The notes beneath the pieces were generated by a model that made no database searches, had not been told where the DNA came from, and saw only the letters and a program-made list of their open reading frames with translations. From JAUIET01 sp045106985 (lineage in GTDB: Bacteria; Pseudomonadota; Gammaproteobacteria; Pseudomonadales; JAUIET01), in NCBI GenBank assembly GCA_045106985.1, contig JBGCFQ010000040.1:1-64000 (forward strand): a DNA stretch of 64,000 nt. Reading direction: 5' to 3'. Positions 25,910 to 35,032 of the stretch are shown one piece after another. The stretch's first letter is position 1, and every line of letters begins with the position of its first letter. Position numbers and translations under genes: made by a program.

Positions 25910-27178
25910 TTGAAGCAGAATAGTTTTTCGCCCGATTTGCCAGAACCTAAAGATTCGTTATTGCTTTTTAGCCTCATCGCATTGGCATTGTCTACGGCGA
26001 TTATTAATCAATACCTCAGTCAAGCAGCCATGTTGGCGGCCATTTGTCTGTGTATACCGTTGCTGATGCAACGGAGTCGAGGCGCACCACCGCTGCCAGC
26101 GGCTTGGGTGTTTGCGCTGTCTTTTGTATCGTTGGCAGCTGTACCTATGTCATTGTTGAGCGAATCAGCACGTCCGTTGGACGCGCCATTGCGCTACACA
26201 GTGTTGATTATTCCGCTCCTCACGTTGTACCGCTACGAGTTGCCGATATTGCCGCTACTTCGCTGCATTAGCAGTGCGCCATTGATAGCGGCTGTTCTGG
26301 TTTTAGGTCTTGATCTGTATCCCGAAACGCGTTTTAAGCTTATTGATGAAACGCGCTATGATTTCGGATTGGGACTGCTTGATTCTGCGTTCGCCGCTGT
26401 GTTGTTGCTGCCTATGGTGGTTGCGCAATTCACCTTGGATCGCGGAAAATTGGTCTGGCAGATGCTGTCAGTGCTGGGCATATGCGCAGTCTTTGTCATT
26501 ATCGTTAAGTCTGGTACTCGGGCGAGTTGGCTGGCATTGGTCAGCGTGCCAATAATTGCCCAATTATTGCTCGCGCGGGGGTCTCCTCGGTTGCTTATAA
26601 CTGCTGTTGGAGCTGTTGGCTTGATAGTCGCAATAAGTTACTTAACGGCGCCCATTATCAAAGAACGGGTAGATGCGGCGACCTCAAATGTGCAGCAATA
26701 TCTGGATGGTGACAGTATTAATCACAAAAACTCCCTAGGATTGCGATTCGATTTGTGGAAAGTGGCTATCGAAACCTTCAAGCGTTCACCATTGTTGGGG
26801 ACATCCTATCAGGAGCGATCAGCTATTAAGAAAGAGATGATCGAAGCCGGTAGAGTTACCGAGCATATAGGGACCGATGGCAAAGGGTCGGCTCATAATG
26901 AAGTGTTAAACGCACTTTCGATGAAAGGACTGTTTGGGCTTGCGGCCATCTTCTTTCTGTATCTCATACCGTTTCGCTATTTCCGTAAGCGCTGCATGTT
27001 GAACGACGATAGGTTGCAGAGAAATATCTCTGCCGCGGCTGCTTCCAGCGTTCTAATGGCGGCCATCTGTGGTTTTGCAGAGGCACCGTTAATGAGTGGA
27101 CGCTTCTCTATTCTGTATGGTTTTCTACTGGTGGTGATGTACGCCTTGGTGGAGCAACGCGGTCGAGCGGCCGTTTAG
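25910..27178 (+). CDS. O-antigen ligase / Wzy-type polymerase-like membrane protein
   Basis: A 422-residue membrane protein with about ten to eleven hydrophobic helices. It has the Wzy_C-type features: SGTRASWLALVSVP after a helix (the conserved Arg), a large periplasmic loop with the H-N-E-V-L-N motif (GSAHNEVLNALSMKGLFG) and a Pro/Tyr-rich end of the following helix. Such proteins join O-antigen or other polysaccharide to lipid A, or polymerise repeat units; a few transfer glycans to proteins. No glycan biosynthesis cluster surrounds it. The start is TTG at 25910 with AAAGGAAA upstream. Confidence 0.8.
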   Translation: MKQNSFSPDLPEPKDSLLLFSLIALALSTAIINQYLSQAAMLAAICLCIPLLMQRSRGAPPLPAAWVFALSFVSLAAVPMSLLSESARPLDAPLRYTVLIIPLLTLYRYELPILPLLRCISSAPLIAAVLVLGLDLYPETRFKLIDETRYDFGLGLLDSAFAAVLLLPMVVAQFTLDRGKLVWQMLSVLGICAVFVIIVKSGTRASWLALVSVPIIAQLLLARGSPRLLITAVGAVGLIVAISYLTAPIIKERVDAATSNVQQYLDGDSINHKNSLGLRFDLWKVAIETFKRSPLLGTSYQERSAIKKEMIEAGRVTEHIGTDGKGSAHNEVLNALSMKGLFGLAAIFFLYLIPFRYFRKRCMLNDDRLQRNISAAAASSVLMAAICGFAEAPLMSGRFSILYGFLLVVMYALVEQRGRAAV

Positions 27179-27371
27179 AACAAACAGTGGAAACGATCCA
27201 CCCTTCCACCCTAGTAACCGCTCTAGGCATGGCTGCTGCAGCTGTGTCATAAATAGACTGTTTTCTTGACAGAAGGTCGAGGCCTTACTAGGTTTTAGAG
27301 TACATGCGAGAGGGTCCTACGTGGGATTGTTCTGCTTAAATTTACTCTAGATTCAACGTAGTAGCCGCTCT

Positions 27372-28418
27372 ATGCCATCTGAACAAGAGGATCAGCCAAC
27401 TCTGGAAGAGCTTGAAAACATGCGTTTTCCATGGGGGAAGGAGACTTTAGAGCATTTTGGCGAAAATTTTGGTTCTTCTCAGCATTCGTTTCACAAGCTA
27501 CCGCTTTTTCAGCGAGATGGTTTGATTGAATTACTACATGCCCATCCGCGGCGACGCCTGCAGTGCTTTACCATGGGCAATGACCCCGAAAAGCCAGATG
27601 AATGGCGCGCTGTTTGCATCAAGGGAGCGAGCGCTGAGCAATTGTACGAGGCAGCAGAAAAGGGACGCATTTGGATAAATGTATCAAATGTAGATCACTA
27701 TGATCCCAGGTATCGAAAGTTGCTTGAGGGCACTTACCGAGCACTGGAGAAGGACTGCCCCAACGTACGCTCCCCACAGCTTGACTACAACACGTTGACA
27801 ATAGCGTCCCCGGGCACACAATATTACTTCCATATTAGCCCAGAAAAAAACATGATGTGGAATATGTCTGGTGACATAAGGGTGGGCATGTTGCCAGCTC
27901 TTGATACTCGATTTGCCAGCCAGGAATTATTAGAAGAACTTGTTGCTCGAGAGGCGTCGGGCTCAATAAAGTACACTAATGAGTTTGAACAATACACAAC
28001 GTCCATTGATGTTACTGGCGGCGACTGTGTATGGTGGCCTCAACTCGCTCCTATACGCATTAGTTATAATAGTTTGAGTGTCTCTCTGTGGAGTAGCTAT
28101 CAGGGGCGCCGCGAAAACGGTTTTGCACGGGTAATGTTGGCGAACCGCTATTTGTTGAGATCGCTTGGAATAAAAAGCCGTTCTATGTCGAACATTGGAT
28201 TTTGGGCTTTGGTTAAGCAGGGCGCATTCGCTGTTTCGAATAAAACAATAAAATTTCAGAAAAAGTACGATTTTACTGACGGCTACGTTACTGATTTAAG
28301 GCTCAACCTGGATGCACCGGACTGCTTAGAACGTGTTGATAAGCTATTGGTCCCTGAATTCAGCAAGTTTGCTGAAGACAAAGATTTCGCGCCCACCGAG
28401 ATAGCAACTAACTACTGA
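27372..28418 (+). CDS. Cupin/JmjC-fold protein with a degenerate metal motif
   Basis: I do not recognise a characterised homologue, but the sequence has the look of the Cupin_8/JmjC-like double-stranded beta-helix. YYFHISPEKNMMWNMSGDIRVGMLP parallels the HYDxxxNxxxQxxGxKxxxLxPP stretch, and DVTGGDCVWWPQLAPIRI with LSVSLWSSY parallels the L-x-P-G-D-x-x-x-x-P-x-x-W-H segment. The H-x-D iron motif reads His154-Ile-Ser156, and no clear distal His follows, so catalysis by the usual 2OG/Fe(II) route is doubtful. 348 residues, no signal peptide. It stands alone between the ligase-like membrane protein and a convergent TPR gene. Confidence 0.55.
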   Translation: MPSEQEDQPTLEELENMRFPWGKETLEHFGENFGSSQHSFHKLPLFQRDGLIELLHAHPRRRLQCFTMGNDPEKPDEWRAVCIKGASAEQLYEAAEKGRIWINVSNVDHYDPRYRKLLEGTYRALEKDCPNVRSPQLDYNTLTIASPGTQYYFHISPEKNMMWNMSGDIRVGMLPALDTRFASQELLEELVAREASGSIKYTNEFEQYTTSIDVTGGDCVWWPQLAPIRISYNSLSVSLWSSYQGRRENGFARVMLANRYLLRSLGIKSRSMSNIGFWALVKQGAFAVSNKTIKFQKKYDFTDGYVTDLRLNLDAPDCLERVDKLLVPEFSKFAEDKDFAPTEIATNY

Positions 28419-28461
28419 TTGTCTGACATCGAGATTGTAAGAACGCGCAAATGGCGCCCGC

Positions 28462-29061
28462 TTATTGCTCTAGAGTCTTTAGCCTATCTAATCTCTTTTG
28501 TACTCTTGCCCATTCTGGCGACATAGTTAATGCGGCTTCATAATCTTTGATGGCCGCTGATGTTTCGCCGGCTTTCTCCAAGGCCATGCCGCGATTATAA
28601 TGCGCTATGGGTAAGTGACGTTCCGCTGAGTTTTCCAAGGCGAACGCATAACGTTCAACGGCCTCCTCATAGTGACCACTCAAGAACCACAGGTTACCCA
28701 TATTAATAGCAACTTCCGGGCTGTCAGGATTCATTTTTTCAGCGCGCCGGTAGTCGGCGACAGCTGCGATGTAATCTTCGCGCGCGGCATGCACAATGCC
28801 TCTGTTCACATAGGTGGCTACGCGGTCTGGCAGTGCGAGAGCGCCTAACTCTATTGCTTTGTTGCATTCGTCCAGGTCATCCCGGCCAGCGTGCGAGAAT
28901 TGCGCAGCAAGCCCTGCTGAGCGATAGCAGGCCTCTGCGTGGGAATTACCACCGAGTATCATCATGGATTGGGAATGGGATTGAGCCGTCGGCAACAATA
29001 ATAAAGCTGTGAGTACCACAGCAGGAATAGCCGGCTTTTCTAAAGGTTCTGAAACAAACAT
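28462..29061 (-). CDS. Exported TPR-repeat protein
   Basis: A 199-residue protein with an N-terminal hydrophobic signal (VVLTALLLLPTAQSHSQ) and about four tetratricopeptide repeats; the clearest are AAVADYRRAEKMNPDSPEVAINMGN and the helix pair ending AAIKDYEAALTMSPEWAR. Two cysteines early in the mature part may form a disulfide. TPR proteins mediate protein contacts, and no partner is evident. GAGGG lies eight bases before the ATG. It converges on the cupin-like gene. Confidence 0.8.
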   Translation of the reverse strand: MFVSEPLEKPAIPAVVLTALLLLPTAQSHSQSMMILGGNSHAEACYRSAGLAAQFSHAGRDDLDECNKAIELGALALPDRVATYVNRGIVHAAREDYIAAVADYRRAEKMNPDSPEVAINMGNLWFLSGHYEEAVERYAFALENSAERHLPIAHYNRGMALEKAGETSAAIKDYEAALTMSPEWARVQKRLDRLKTLEQ

Positions 29062-29260
29062 CGCAATACCCTCTGTTTATTTGTGGTTTGAGTATGAGCG
29101 CTTCCGTGGTGGGTTGCAATATTGGCGATTGGAGCGCAAGCCAGGATTCGCGACCTTATAAGTTTTGGTATTTAGTCTGACCGAAATTGCCCCTCAGTGC
29201 TAAGATAAAACATCTCAAAACAACCGCTCTCAAGATTCGAGAGCAAAGGATTTCCCGGTA

Positions 29261-30397
29261 ATGCCTGTAGATATAAATGGCCGCTGCGACCCAAAATTTG
29301 CCAGCGTAAAAGACGCTTTCGCCAAGAACTTTGAAGATGGGCTGGATATTGGTGCCAGTGTTGCAGTAACGGTTGACGGTGAAAGTGTGGTTGACCTCTG
29401 GGGTGGCGATTTGGTTGATGCAGAAGGCGCTCAGTGGCAAGAGGACACGATTGTTAATGTCTGGTCAACAACCAAAACCATGGCAGCTACTGTAATGCTC
29501 ATGCTTGCTGACCGAGGGCTGTTAGACTTCAATGAGAAGGTGTCCACCTATTGGCCAGAGTTTGCCCAGAACGGAAAACAGAACATTCAAGTGCGTCATA
29601 TCATGAGTCACTCTGCAGGCTTGTCCTCTGTAGAGGAACCAATCGTATTCGAAGATTTCTGCGACCATGAGAAAATCATAAACTTACTGGCGGCGCAGGC
29701 ACCGTGGTGGGAGCCCGGAACGCAAAGCGGCTATCACGCCATTACTCAAGGCCATCTACAGAATGAAATAGTGCGCAGAATCATTGGTACAACTCTTGGC
29801 GAATTTTTCAGAGAGGAAGTAGCTCAGCCACTTGATGCAGACTTTCACATAGGTACGTCGGAAGAGCACCTTTCTCGAATAGGTTTTCTAGAACCGCCCG
29901 AAACGCAGCCGGAAACAGATGCCGATCCAATGTCAATTGCGGTAAGGACTCTTGCTAACCCTCCCTTAGATGCGTTGGTACCGAGAAAAAGCGCGTGGCG
30001 AACCGCGGAAATTCCTGCGGCGAACGGCCATGGCAATGCGCGCTCGGTAGCTCGAATTCACAGCGCAATTGCATGTGGAGGCGAGGTAGACGGTGTGCGC
30101 TTACTGTCTGAAGATGGATGCCGAAAAATATTTGAGCAACAAACTGACGGCGTTGACCTGGCACTAGGCTACCCGGTACGTTTTGGTATGGGGTTTGGGC
30201 TTAACACCGAAGCTCAACCCGTCAGTCCAAATAAGAATGCCTGCTATTGGGGTGGCTGGGGAGGGTCGCTATCACAGATTGATATGGACGCCAGAATGAG
30301 TTTTGGCTATGTGATGAATCGAATGCGATCGGGTACTGTGGGTGACATGCGCGCCGCGAGTCTGTTGCATCAAACTTATCAGTCGCTTGCACGCTAG
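29261..30397 (+). CDS. Serine beta-lactamase-like esterase (EstB type)
   Basis: A 378-residue class C beta-lactamase-fold hydrolase. The nucleophile motif S-x-x-K is in VWSTTKTMAA, the Tyr of the YxN position is in GYHAITQGHL, and a late GHGNARSVARIHSA and CYWGGWGGS take the place of the third motif. Cytoplasmic by lack of a signal. Homologues such as EstB are carboxylesterases on short-chain esters, not antibiotic lactamases. It precedes the N-acyl-D-amino-acid deacylase and aldehyde dehydrogenase on the same strand, suggesting a small catabolic group. AGGA lies nine bases before the ATG. Confidence 0.88.
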   Translation: MPVDINGRCDPKFASVKDAFAKNFEDGLDIGASVAVTVDGESVVDLWGGDLVDAEGAQWQEDTIVNVWSTTKTMAATVMLMLADRGLLDFNEKVSTYWPEFAQNGKQNIQVRHIMSHSAGLSSVEEPIVFEDFCDHEKIINLLAAQAPWWEPGTQSGYHAITQGHLQNEIVRRIIGTTLGEFFREEVAQPLDADFHIGTSEEHLSRIGFLEPPETQPETDADPMSIAVRTLANPPLDALVPRKSAWRTAEIPAANGHGNARSVARIHSAIACGGEVDGVRLLSEDGCRKIFEQQTDGVDLALGYPVRFGMGFGLNTEAQPVSPNKNACYWGGWGGSLSQIDMDARMSFGYVMNRMRSGTVGDMRAASLLHQTYQSLAR

Positions 30398-30414
30398 CGC
30401 CCAACTGTGAGCAT

Positions 30415-30454
30415 GGCGCATTACAGTTGTTAAAGAATGCTTTAACAGTGCGCC
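30415..30454 (+). other. Long interrupted stem-loop between estB-like and deacylase genes
   Basis: An inner perfect 8-bp stem TGTTAAAG/CTTTAACA with loop AATG (30428-30447) is enclosed by a 6-bp outer stem GGCGCA/TGCGCC (30415-30420 with 30449-30454). The two stems are separated by 7 bases on the left and 1 on the right. It begins 18 bases after the esterase stop. No T tract follows. It may be an mRNA-stabilising or processing structure, or a Rho-type or attenuator element; its extent makes chance unlikely. Confidence 0.5.
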
Positions 30455-30519
30455 TGTCTATAGAAAAATGGCTCGGTTCACGGTAGTTTAGCTGCCTGAT
30501 TGGTATAGCAGGGAATCTC

Positions 30520-32277
30520 ATGTACGACTTAGTAATTAAAAACGGCCAGATTGTTGACGGTACAGGCAATGTCTCTTTTCAAGGTGAAATAGGTATTAAA
30601 GACGGTGTGGTGGCCAGAGTGGCGAATACCACGCAAGGCGAGTCAATTACTGATAGCGCGGCAGAGACTATAGACGCCGGCGGTGCGGTTGTATCTCCAG
30701 GCTGGGTTGACACCCATTCTCATATGGATGGCCAGGCCACATGGGACCCTTACTGCAGCCCGGCAAACCATCATGGCATAACGACCTTGGTTATGGGTAA
30801 TTGCGGCATCGGTTTTGCACCGTGCAAGCCTAACGACGAGGCGCATCAGCAGCTAATCGAAGTTGTAGAAGATGTTGAGGATATTCCAGGTGCCGCATTG
30901 GCAGAAGGTGTGAAGTGGAATTGGGAAACCTTTCCCGAGTACTTGGATGCTCTAGACGAAATGCCTCGTGCTGTGAACGTTGCCGCGCAGGTGCCGCACT
31001 GTGCGATTAGAACCTATGTGATGGGAGATCGCGGGGCGAATAATGAACGAGCGACGCCTGAAGATGTTGAGCAAATGGCGACTTTGGTAGCTGAGGGAAT
31101 TGCTGCCGGCGGCGTTGGTTTTACAACCTCACGAACTGAATTGCATAAAACCCGAAATGGCATTTCGATGCCGGGCACTTACTCTGAAGAAGACGAGCTA
31201 TTTGGAATTGGAGAAAAGCTGGGCGAGTTAGGTAAGGGCTTTTATGGCATGGTTTCAGATTGGGAAGATGATGCCTGGCGCGGTGAAATGGAGTGGATGA
31301 AACGCCTGTCGATTGAAAACAACTGTCGTTTTAATTTCGTTCTTTTCTATCAAACAGACGAACAGTGGGTGCGTGTGAAAGAACAGCTGGAATTCGTTGC
31401 CGAAGCGAATGCCGAAGGCGCGCAATTAGTAGCGCACGTTGGCGCACGGCCGGTTAATGTGTTGATGAGCTACCATGGCACGGTAAACCCATTTTTCTTG
31501 CACCAGAACTTTGGACCTTTGATGGCGTTAAGCCCCGAAGAACGGATAGAAAAGTTGCGAGACCCTGCTCTAAAGGCCGCTATTTTGGCAGAGCCAACGC
31601 CAAGCATGGGTCATGAGATTGCTGATCGAATGGTGTCGGATTTCGACTTAATGTACGAGCTGGATGAAAACCCTGACTACGAGCAGGGAGCCGATCAAAG
31701 CATTGCGGCTAAAGCGAAAGCCGCTGGCGTTTCACCACAGGAATACGCTTACGATGCCTTGCTCGCACGGGATGGGAAAGCGATTCTGTATTTCCCATTC
31801 ATGGGATATGACCAACGCAACCTTGATCGTCAATTCGAAATGTTAGAAGACGACAATACCGTTATTAGCTTGGCCGATACGGGGGCGCATTGCGGTGTGT
31901 TGTCGGATGCGTCTATGCCGACATTCTTGCTCAGCCACTTTGTGCGTGACCGACCAGGCCGAAAGTTCAGCCTAGAACAAGCCGTAAAATTCCATTCTCA
32001 TGATACGGCCAGAGCGGTGTGTTTGGAAGATCGCGGAACCTTGGAAGTGGGTATGCGTGCAGATATCAATATTATTGATTTTGAAAACCTGGATCTCGAA
32101 TCGCCAGAGATAATTTATGACCTCCCAGCAGGTGGGCGGCGCATGTTTCAAAAAGCCAGAGGCTATCTCTATACCTTAGTCGGTGGTGAGGTGATCATGA
32201 AAGATGGCGTAGAGACTGAAGCTATGCCTGGAGCATTGGTACGTGGTGCACAACCAGCACCCACCGCTACGGCGTAG
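30520..32277 (+). CDS. N-acyl-D-amino-acid deacylase-type amidohydrolase
   Basis: A 585-residue member of the amidohydrolase superfamily (D-aminoacylase/N-acyl-D-amino-acid deacylase branch). The metal motif reads VDTHSHMDGQATWDP, followed by TTLVMGNCGIGFAPCKP with the bridging Cys region, a later AHVGARP and the C-terminal DTGAHCGVLSDASMP and GMRADINIIDFENL, all standard for the branch. It would remove acyl groups from N-acyl-D-amino acids or hydrolyse related cyclic amides. AGGGA precedes the ATG. It is followed at 77 bases by the aldehyde dehydrogenase, and preceded by the EstB-type gene and a large stem-loop. Confidence 0.88.
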   Translation: MYDLVIKNGQIVDGTGNVSFQGEIGIKDGVVARVANTTQGESITDSAAETIDAGGAVVSPGWVDTHSHMDGQATWDPYCSPANHHGITTLVMGNCGIGFAPCKPNDEAHQQLIEVVEDVEDIPGAALAEGVKWNWETFPEYLDALDEMPRAVNVAAQVPHCAIRTYVMGDRGANNERATPEDVEQMATLVAEGIAAGGVGFTTSRTELHKTRNGISMPGTYSEEDELFGIGEKLGELGKGFYGMVSDWEDDAWRGEMEWMKRLSIENNCRFNFVLFYQTDEQWVRVKEQLEFVAEANAEGAQLVAHVGARPVNVLMSYHGTVNPFFLHQNFGPLMALSPEERIEKLRDPALKAAILAEPTPSMGHEIADRMVSDFDLMYELDENPDYEQGADQSIAAKAKAAGVSPQEYAYDALLARDGKAILYFPFMGYDQRNLDRQFEMLEDDNTVISLADTGAHCGVLSDASMPTFLLSHFVRDRPGRKFSLEQAVKFHSHDTARAVCLEDRGTLEVGMRADINIIDFENLDLESPEIIYDLPAGGRRMFQKARGYLYTLVGGEVIMKDGVETEAMPGALVRGAQPAPTATA

Positions 32278-32354
32278 TCTATGGATTGATCTTACGACCT
32301 AACTGCCTATATTTAGTATGAGCTTGCTCACCATTATCAACGAAAGGATTAACC

Positions 32355-33875
32355 ATGATTTACGCGATGCCAGGACAGAAGGATGCGTTATTCAGTTTTA
32401 AAAATCGTTACGATAACTTTGTTGGTGGTGAGTGGATGGCACCGACCAAGGGCGAGTATTTTGAAAATGTTTCGCCTGTAACTGGCCAAGTTTATTGTGA
32501 AGTTGCCCGTTCATCCGAGGCTGATTTAGATAAGGCGCTTGATGCCGCTCACGGAGCCAGCGCCGAGTGGGGGCGAACAGCCGCTGCCGAACGTTCGAAT
32601 ATACTGCTGAAAATTGCCGATCGTATAGAAGCCAATTTGGAAACCTTGGCTTATGTAGAAACCTGGGATAACGGAAAAGGAATTCGTGAAACCCTTAACG
32701 CTGACATACCGTTGTTGGCTGACCACTTTCGCTACTTTGCGGGTTGTATTCGAGCACAAGAAGGTTCTACCGCCGATATTGATGCTAATACGGTGTCTTA
32801 TCATTTTCATGAGCCCTTAGGTGTTGTTGGTCAAATCATCCCGTGGAACTTTCCTTTATTGATGGCTGGCTGGAAGTTGGCCCCTGCACTGGCGGCCGGT
32901 AATTGCGTGATTTTGAAACCCGCCGAGCAAACGCCTGTTTCTGTACTGATAATGATGGAGATGATTGCTGATCTTTTGCCTGCCGGAGTCGTGAATATTC
33001 TGAATGGCTACGGAGCAGAGATAGGCAATGCTCTAGCAACCAGTTCAAGAATCGCTAAAATTGCGTTTACGGGTTCTACGGCTGTTGGTAAGTTAGTGTT
33101 GGCGAACGCCGCAAAGAACTTGATACCTTCTACTGTAGAGCTCGGCGGAAAATCACCAAATATCTTTTTTGAAGATGTACTGTCTTACGAAGAAGAATAC
33201 ACAAGTAAGTGCATTGAAGGATTATTGCTGGGCTTTTTTAATCAGGGCGAGGTATGCACTTGCCCATCTAGGGCGCTAATTCATGAAAGTATCTATGACG
33301 AATTTATTGAGCGGGTGTTAGAGCGCGCAAAGAATATACAGCAGGGCAATCCTTTGGATACCGACACGATGGTTGGTGCTCAAGCGTCGCAGCAGCAATT
33401 GGATAAGATATTGGACTATATGGTTGTTGCGCGAGATGAAGGAGCCGAGGTTCTGTTAGGCGGTCAAAAGGCGAGTGTCGCCGCTGAATTGAGCGGCGGA
33501 TATTATGTTCAGCCTACCTTGCTCAAAGGTAGCAACAATATGCGCGTATTCCAGGAAGAAATTTTTGGTCCGACATTGGGCCTTACTACCTTTAAGGATG
33601 AAGCGGAGGCACTGGCGATTGCAAATCATACTGAGTATGGCCTCGGTGCAGGCGTATGGACTAGAGATACCAACAAGGCCTTTCGCATGGGGCGTGCGAT
33701 ACAGGCCGGCAGGGTCTGGATGAATTGCTATCACGCTTATCCAGCACACGCTGCCTTTGGTGGTTACAAAAAATCAGGCATTGGACGGGAAACACATAAG
33801 TTAGCGCTGGATCATTATCAGCAGACTAAAAATATGTTGATCAGCTATGATATTAACCCTTTGGGGTTCTTTTAA
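32355..33875 (+). CDS. NAD-dependent aldehyde dehydrogenase (AldB/ExaC-like)
   Basis: A 506-residue ALDH with the full catalytic set: the Asn in PWNFPLLM, the NAD-binding FTGSTAVGK, the general base Glu in VELGGKSPNIFF, and the nucleophile Cys in FFNQGEVCTCPSRAL (second of the paired Cys region). Length and the phrase KSGIGRETHKLALDHYQQTKN at the end place it in the AldB group that oxidises acetaldehyde and similar short aldehydes, often together with PQQ alcohol dehydrogenases. Here it could deal with aldehydes from the PQQ enzyme about 20 kb away, an inference only. AAAGGA lies before the ATG. Confidence 0.93.
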   Translation: MIYAMPGQKDALFSFKNRYDNFVGGEWMAPTKGEYFENVSPVTGQVYCEVARSSEADLDKALDAAHGASAEWGRTAAAERSNILLKIADRIEANLETLAYVETWDNGKGIRETLNADIPLLADHFRYFAGCIRAQEGSTADIDANTVSYHFHEPLGVVGQIIPWNFPLLMAGWKLAPALAAGNCVILKPAEQTPVSVLIMMEMIADLLPAGVVNILNGYGAEIGNALATSSRIAKIAFTGSTAVGKLVLANAAKNLIPSTVELGGKSPNIFFEDVLSYEEEYTSKCIEGLLLGFFNQGEVCTCPSRALIHESIYDEFIERVLERAKNIQQGNPLDTDTMVGAQASQQQLDKILDYMVVARDEGAEVLLGGQKASVAAELSGGYYVQPTLLKGSNNMRVFQEEIFGPTLGLTTFKDEAEALAIANHTEYGLGAGVWTRDTNKAFRMGRAIQAGRVWMNCYHAYPAHAAFGGYKKSGIGRETHKLALDHYQQTKNMLISYDINPLGFF

Positions 33876-33941
33876 TAGAAATGCTTGGCTACAACGCTGA
33901 TTTTGGACAATGCTCGCTGGTTTGAAGAGGCTTTGGTCTCT

Positions 33942-34817
33942 TTAGAAAAGATTGGGATAGTCGCGCCAGTAATATTGATAGTCTTTGCTTTGCCAAGCTG
34001 AGTAAATACTCTCCCAGTTAAGCTCTTCAATTCGCCAGCCGTGATGCGGCTCTATATTGGTTGAAAAGACGGGTGCACCGTAATCACAAAATCGCGTGTC
34101 TACACTCAGGCGAACTGCGTGTTTTGCAGTGTTAGGCTCCGCTTTGTGTACAGTAGCTGAGTGAAATATTAGTACGTCACCTGTTTCAAAGTCAGACACA
34201 TGCCAACACGTTTCGTCTGGATAAATTTCACACTGCACGCCACCCACGCCTTCTGCTTCAAACACTTCTCGCACGCCGCGTTTATGTGAGCCGGGTAAAA
34301 CTTTAACCCGGCCCATGGCTTCTGACACTGGGTGCAAGGCAACCCAAACACCGGCCATTGTTGGGCCCGCGTGGTGGGAGTACGCGTCTTGGTGTGGCGG
34401 TGTTTCATAGCCGAGCTTACGTGGCGTTGATATGCGTGCCATTTTCATCGGGTAAACGAATACTTCGGCGTTGCTCACGGTTTGCATTAATTGCATCAAT
34501 TCGGGTTCGTGGAAAAAGCTGTGGAACGACTCCAGGTTTTGGATCTTGGGATAGACCTCATCCCAAATCGCATCGGTCTCAAAAAAAGGTGAACCGAAGA
34601 GAGCCGGAAGGCCAGTTTCTTGATCGCGTGTAATGTGGGGGTCTAACTGGTAGAGCAGGTCAGACATTAAGGCGTCACACTTGCCAGTAGCGACAAAGTC
34701 TTTAATGTAAAGGTAGCCCCATTGCTGGAAACGCTTACGTAAAACGTCGGCGGGTTCGTCTGCTTTTGAAACTATATAACTCTTATTTTCTATAACTTGG
34801 TCTTGTTGGTGTGGCAT
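33942..34817 (-). CDS. Phytanoyl-CoA dioxygenase-family oxygenase
   Basis: A 291-residue Fe(II)/2-oxoglutarate enzyme of the PhyH family. The first iron ligands are in PPHQDAYSHH (H-x-D), the distal His in SATVHKAEPNT, and the 2OG-binding Arg in KHAVRLSVDTRF. PhyH enzymes hydroxylate small molecules such as acyl-CoAs, ectoine or phosphonates; the substrate here is open. It converges on the aldehyde dehydrogenase with 66 bases between the stops. The ATG at 34817 has only a distant purine run upstream. Confidence 0.88.
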   Translation of the reverse strand: MPHQQDQVIENKSYIVSKADEPADVLRKRFQQWGYLYIKDFVATGKCDALMSDLLYQLDPHITRDQETGLPALFGSPFFETDAIWDEVYPKIQNLESFHSFFHEPELMQLMQTVSNAEVFVYPMKMARISTPRKLGYETPPHQDAYSHHAGPTMAGVWVALHPVSEAMGRVKVLPGSHKRGVREVFEAEGVGGVQCEIYPDETCWHVSDFETGDVLIFHSATVHKAEPNTAKHAVRLSVDTRFCDYGAPVFSTNIEPHHGWRIEELNWESIYSAWQSKDYQYYWRDYPNLF

Positions 34818-35032
34818 ATATGCATTTACTCTTCTGCTGGCATAGACGTATTATCCCTTTTCACGTCAAAATAGAAAACAGCAAAGAGTGTATGTAATTA
34901 AGTTCTTGGTTACGCTTCTATTCGCAAAACACATATCCAACCAAAGCGATCAAACAAATACATTTCAGCGTTTGCTTTACCCAACTCCCAACTCCCAACT
35001 TCCTCTCAGAGTATTGCCTAAAGGCTCAATTT

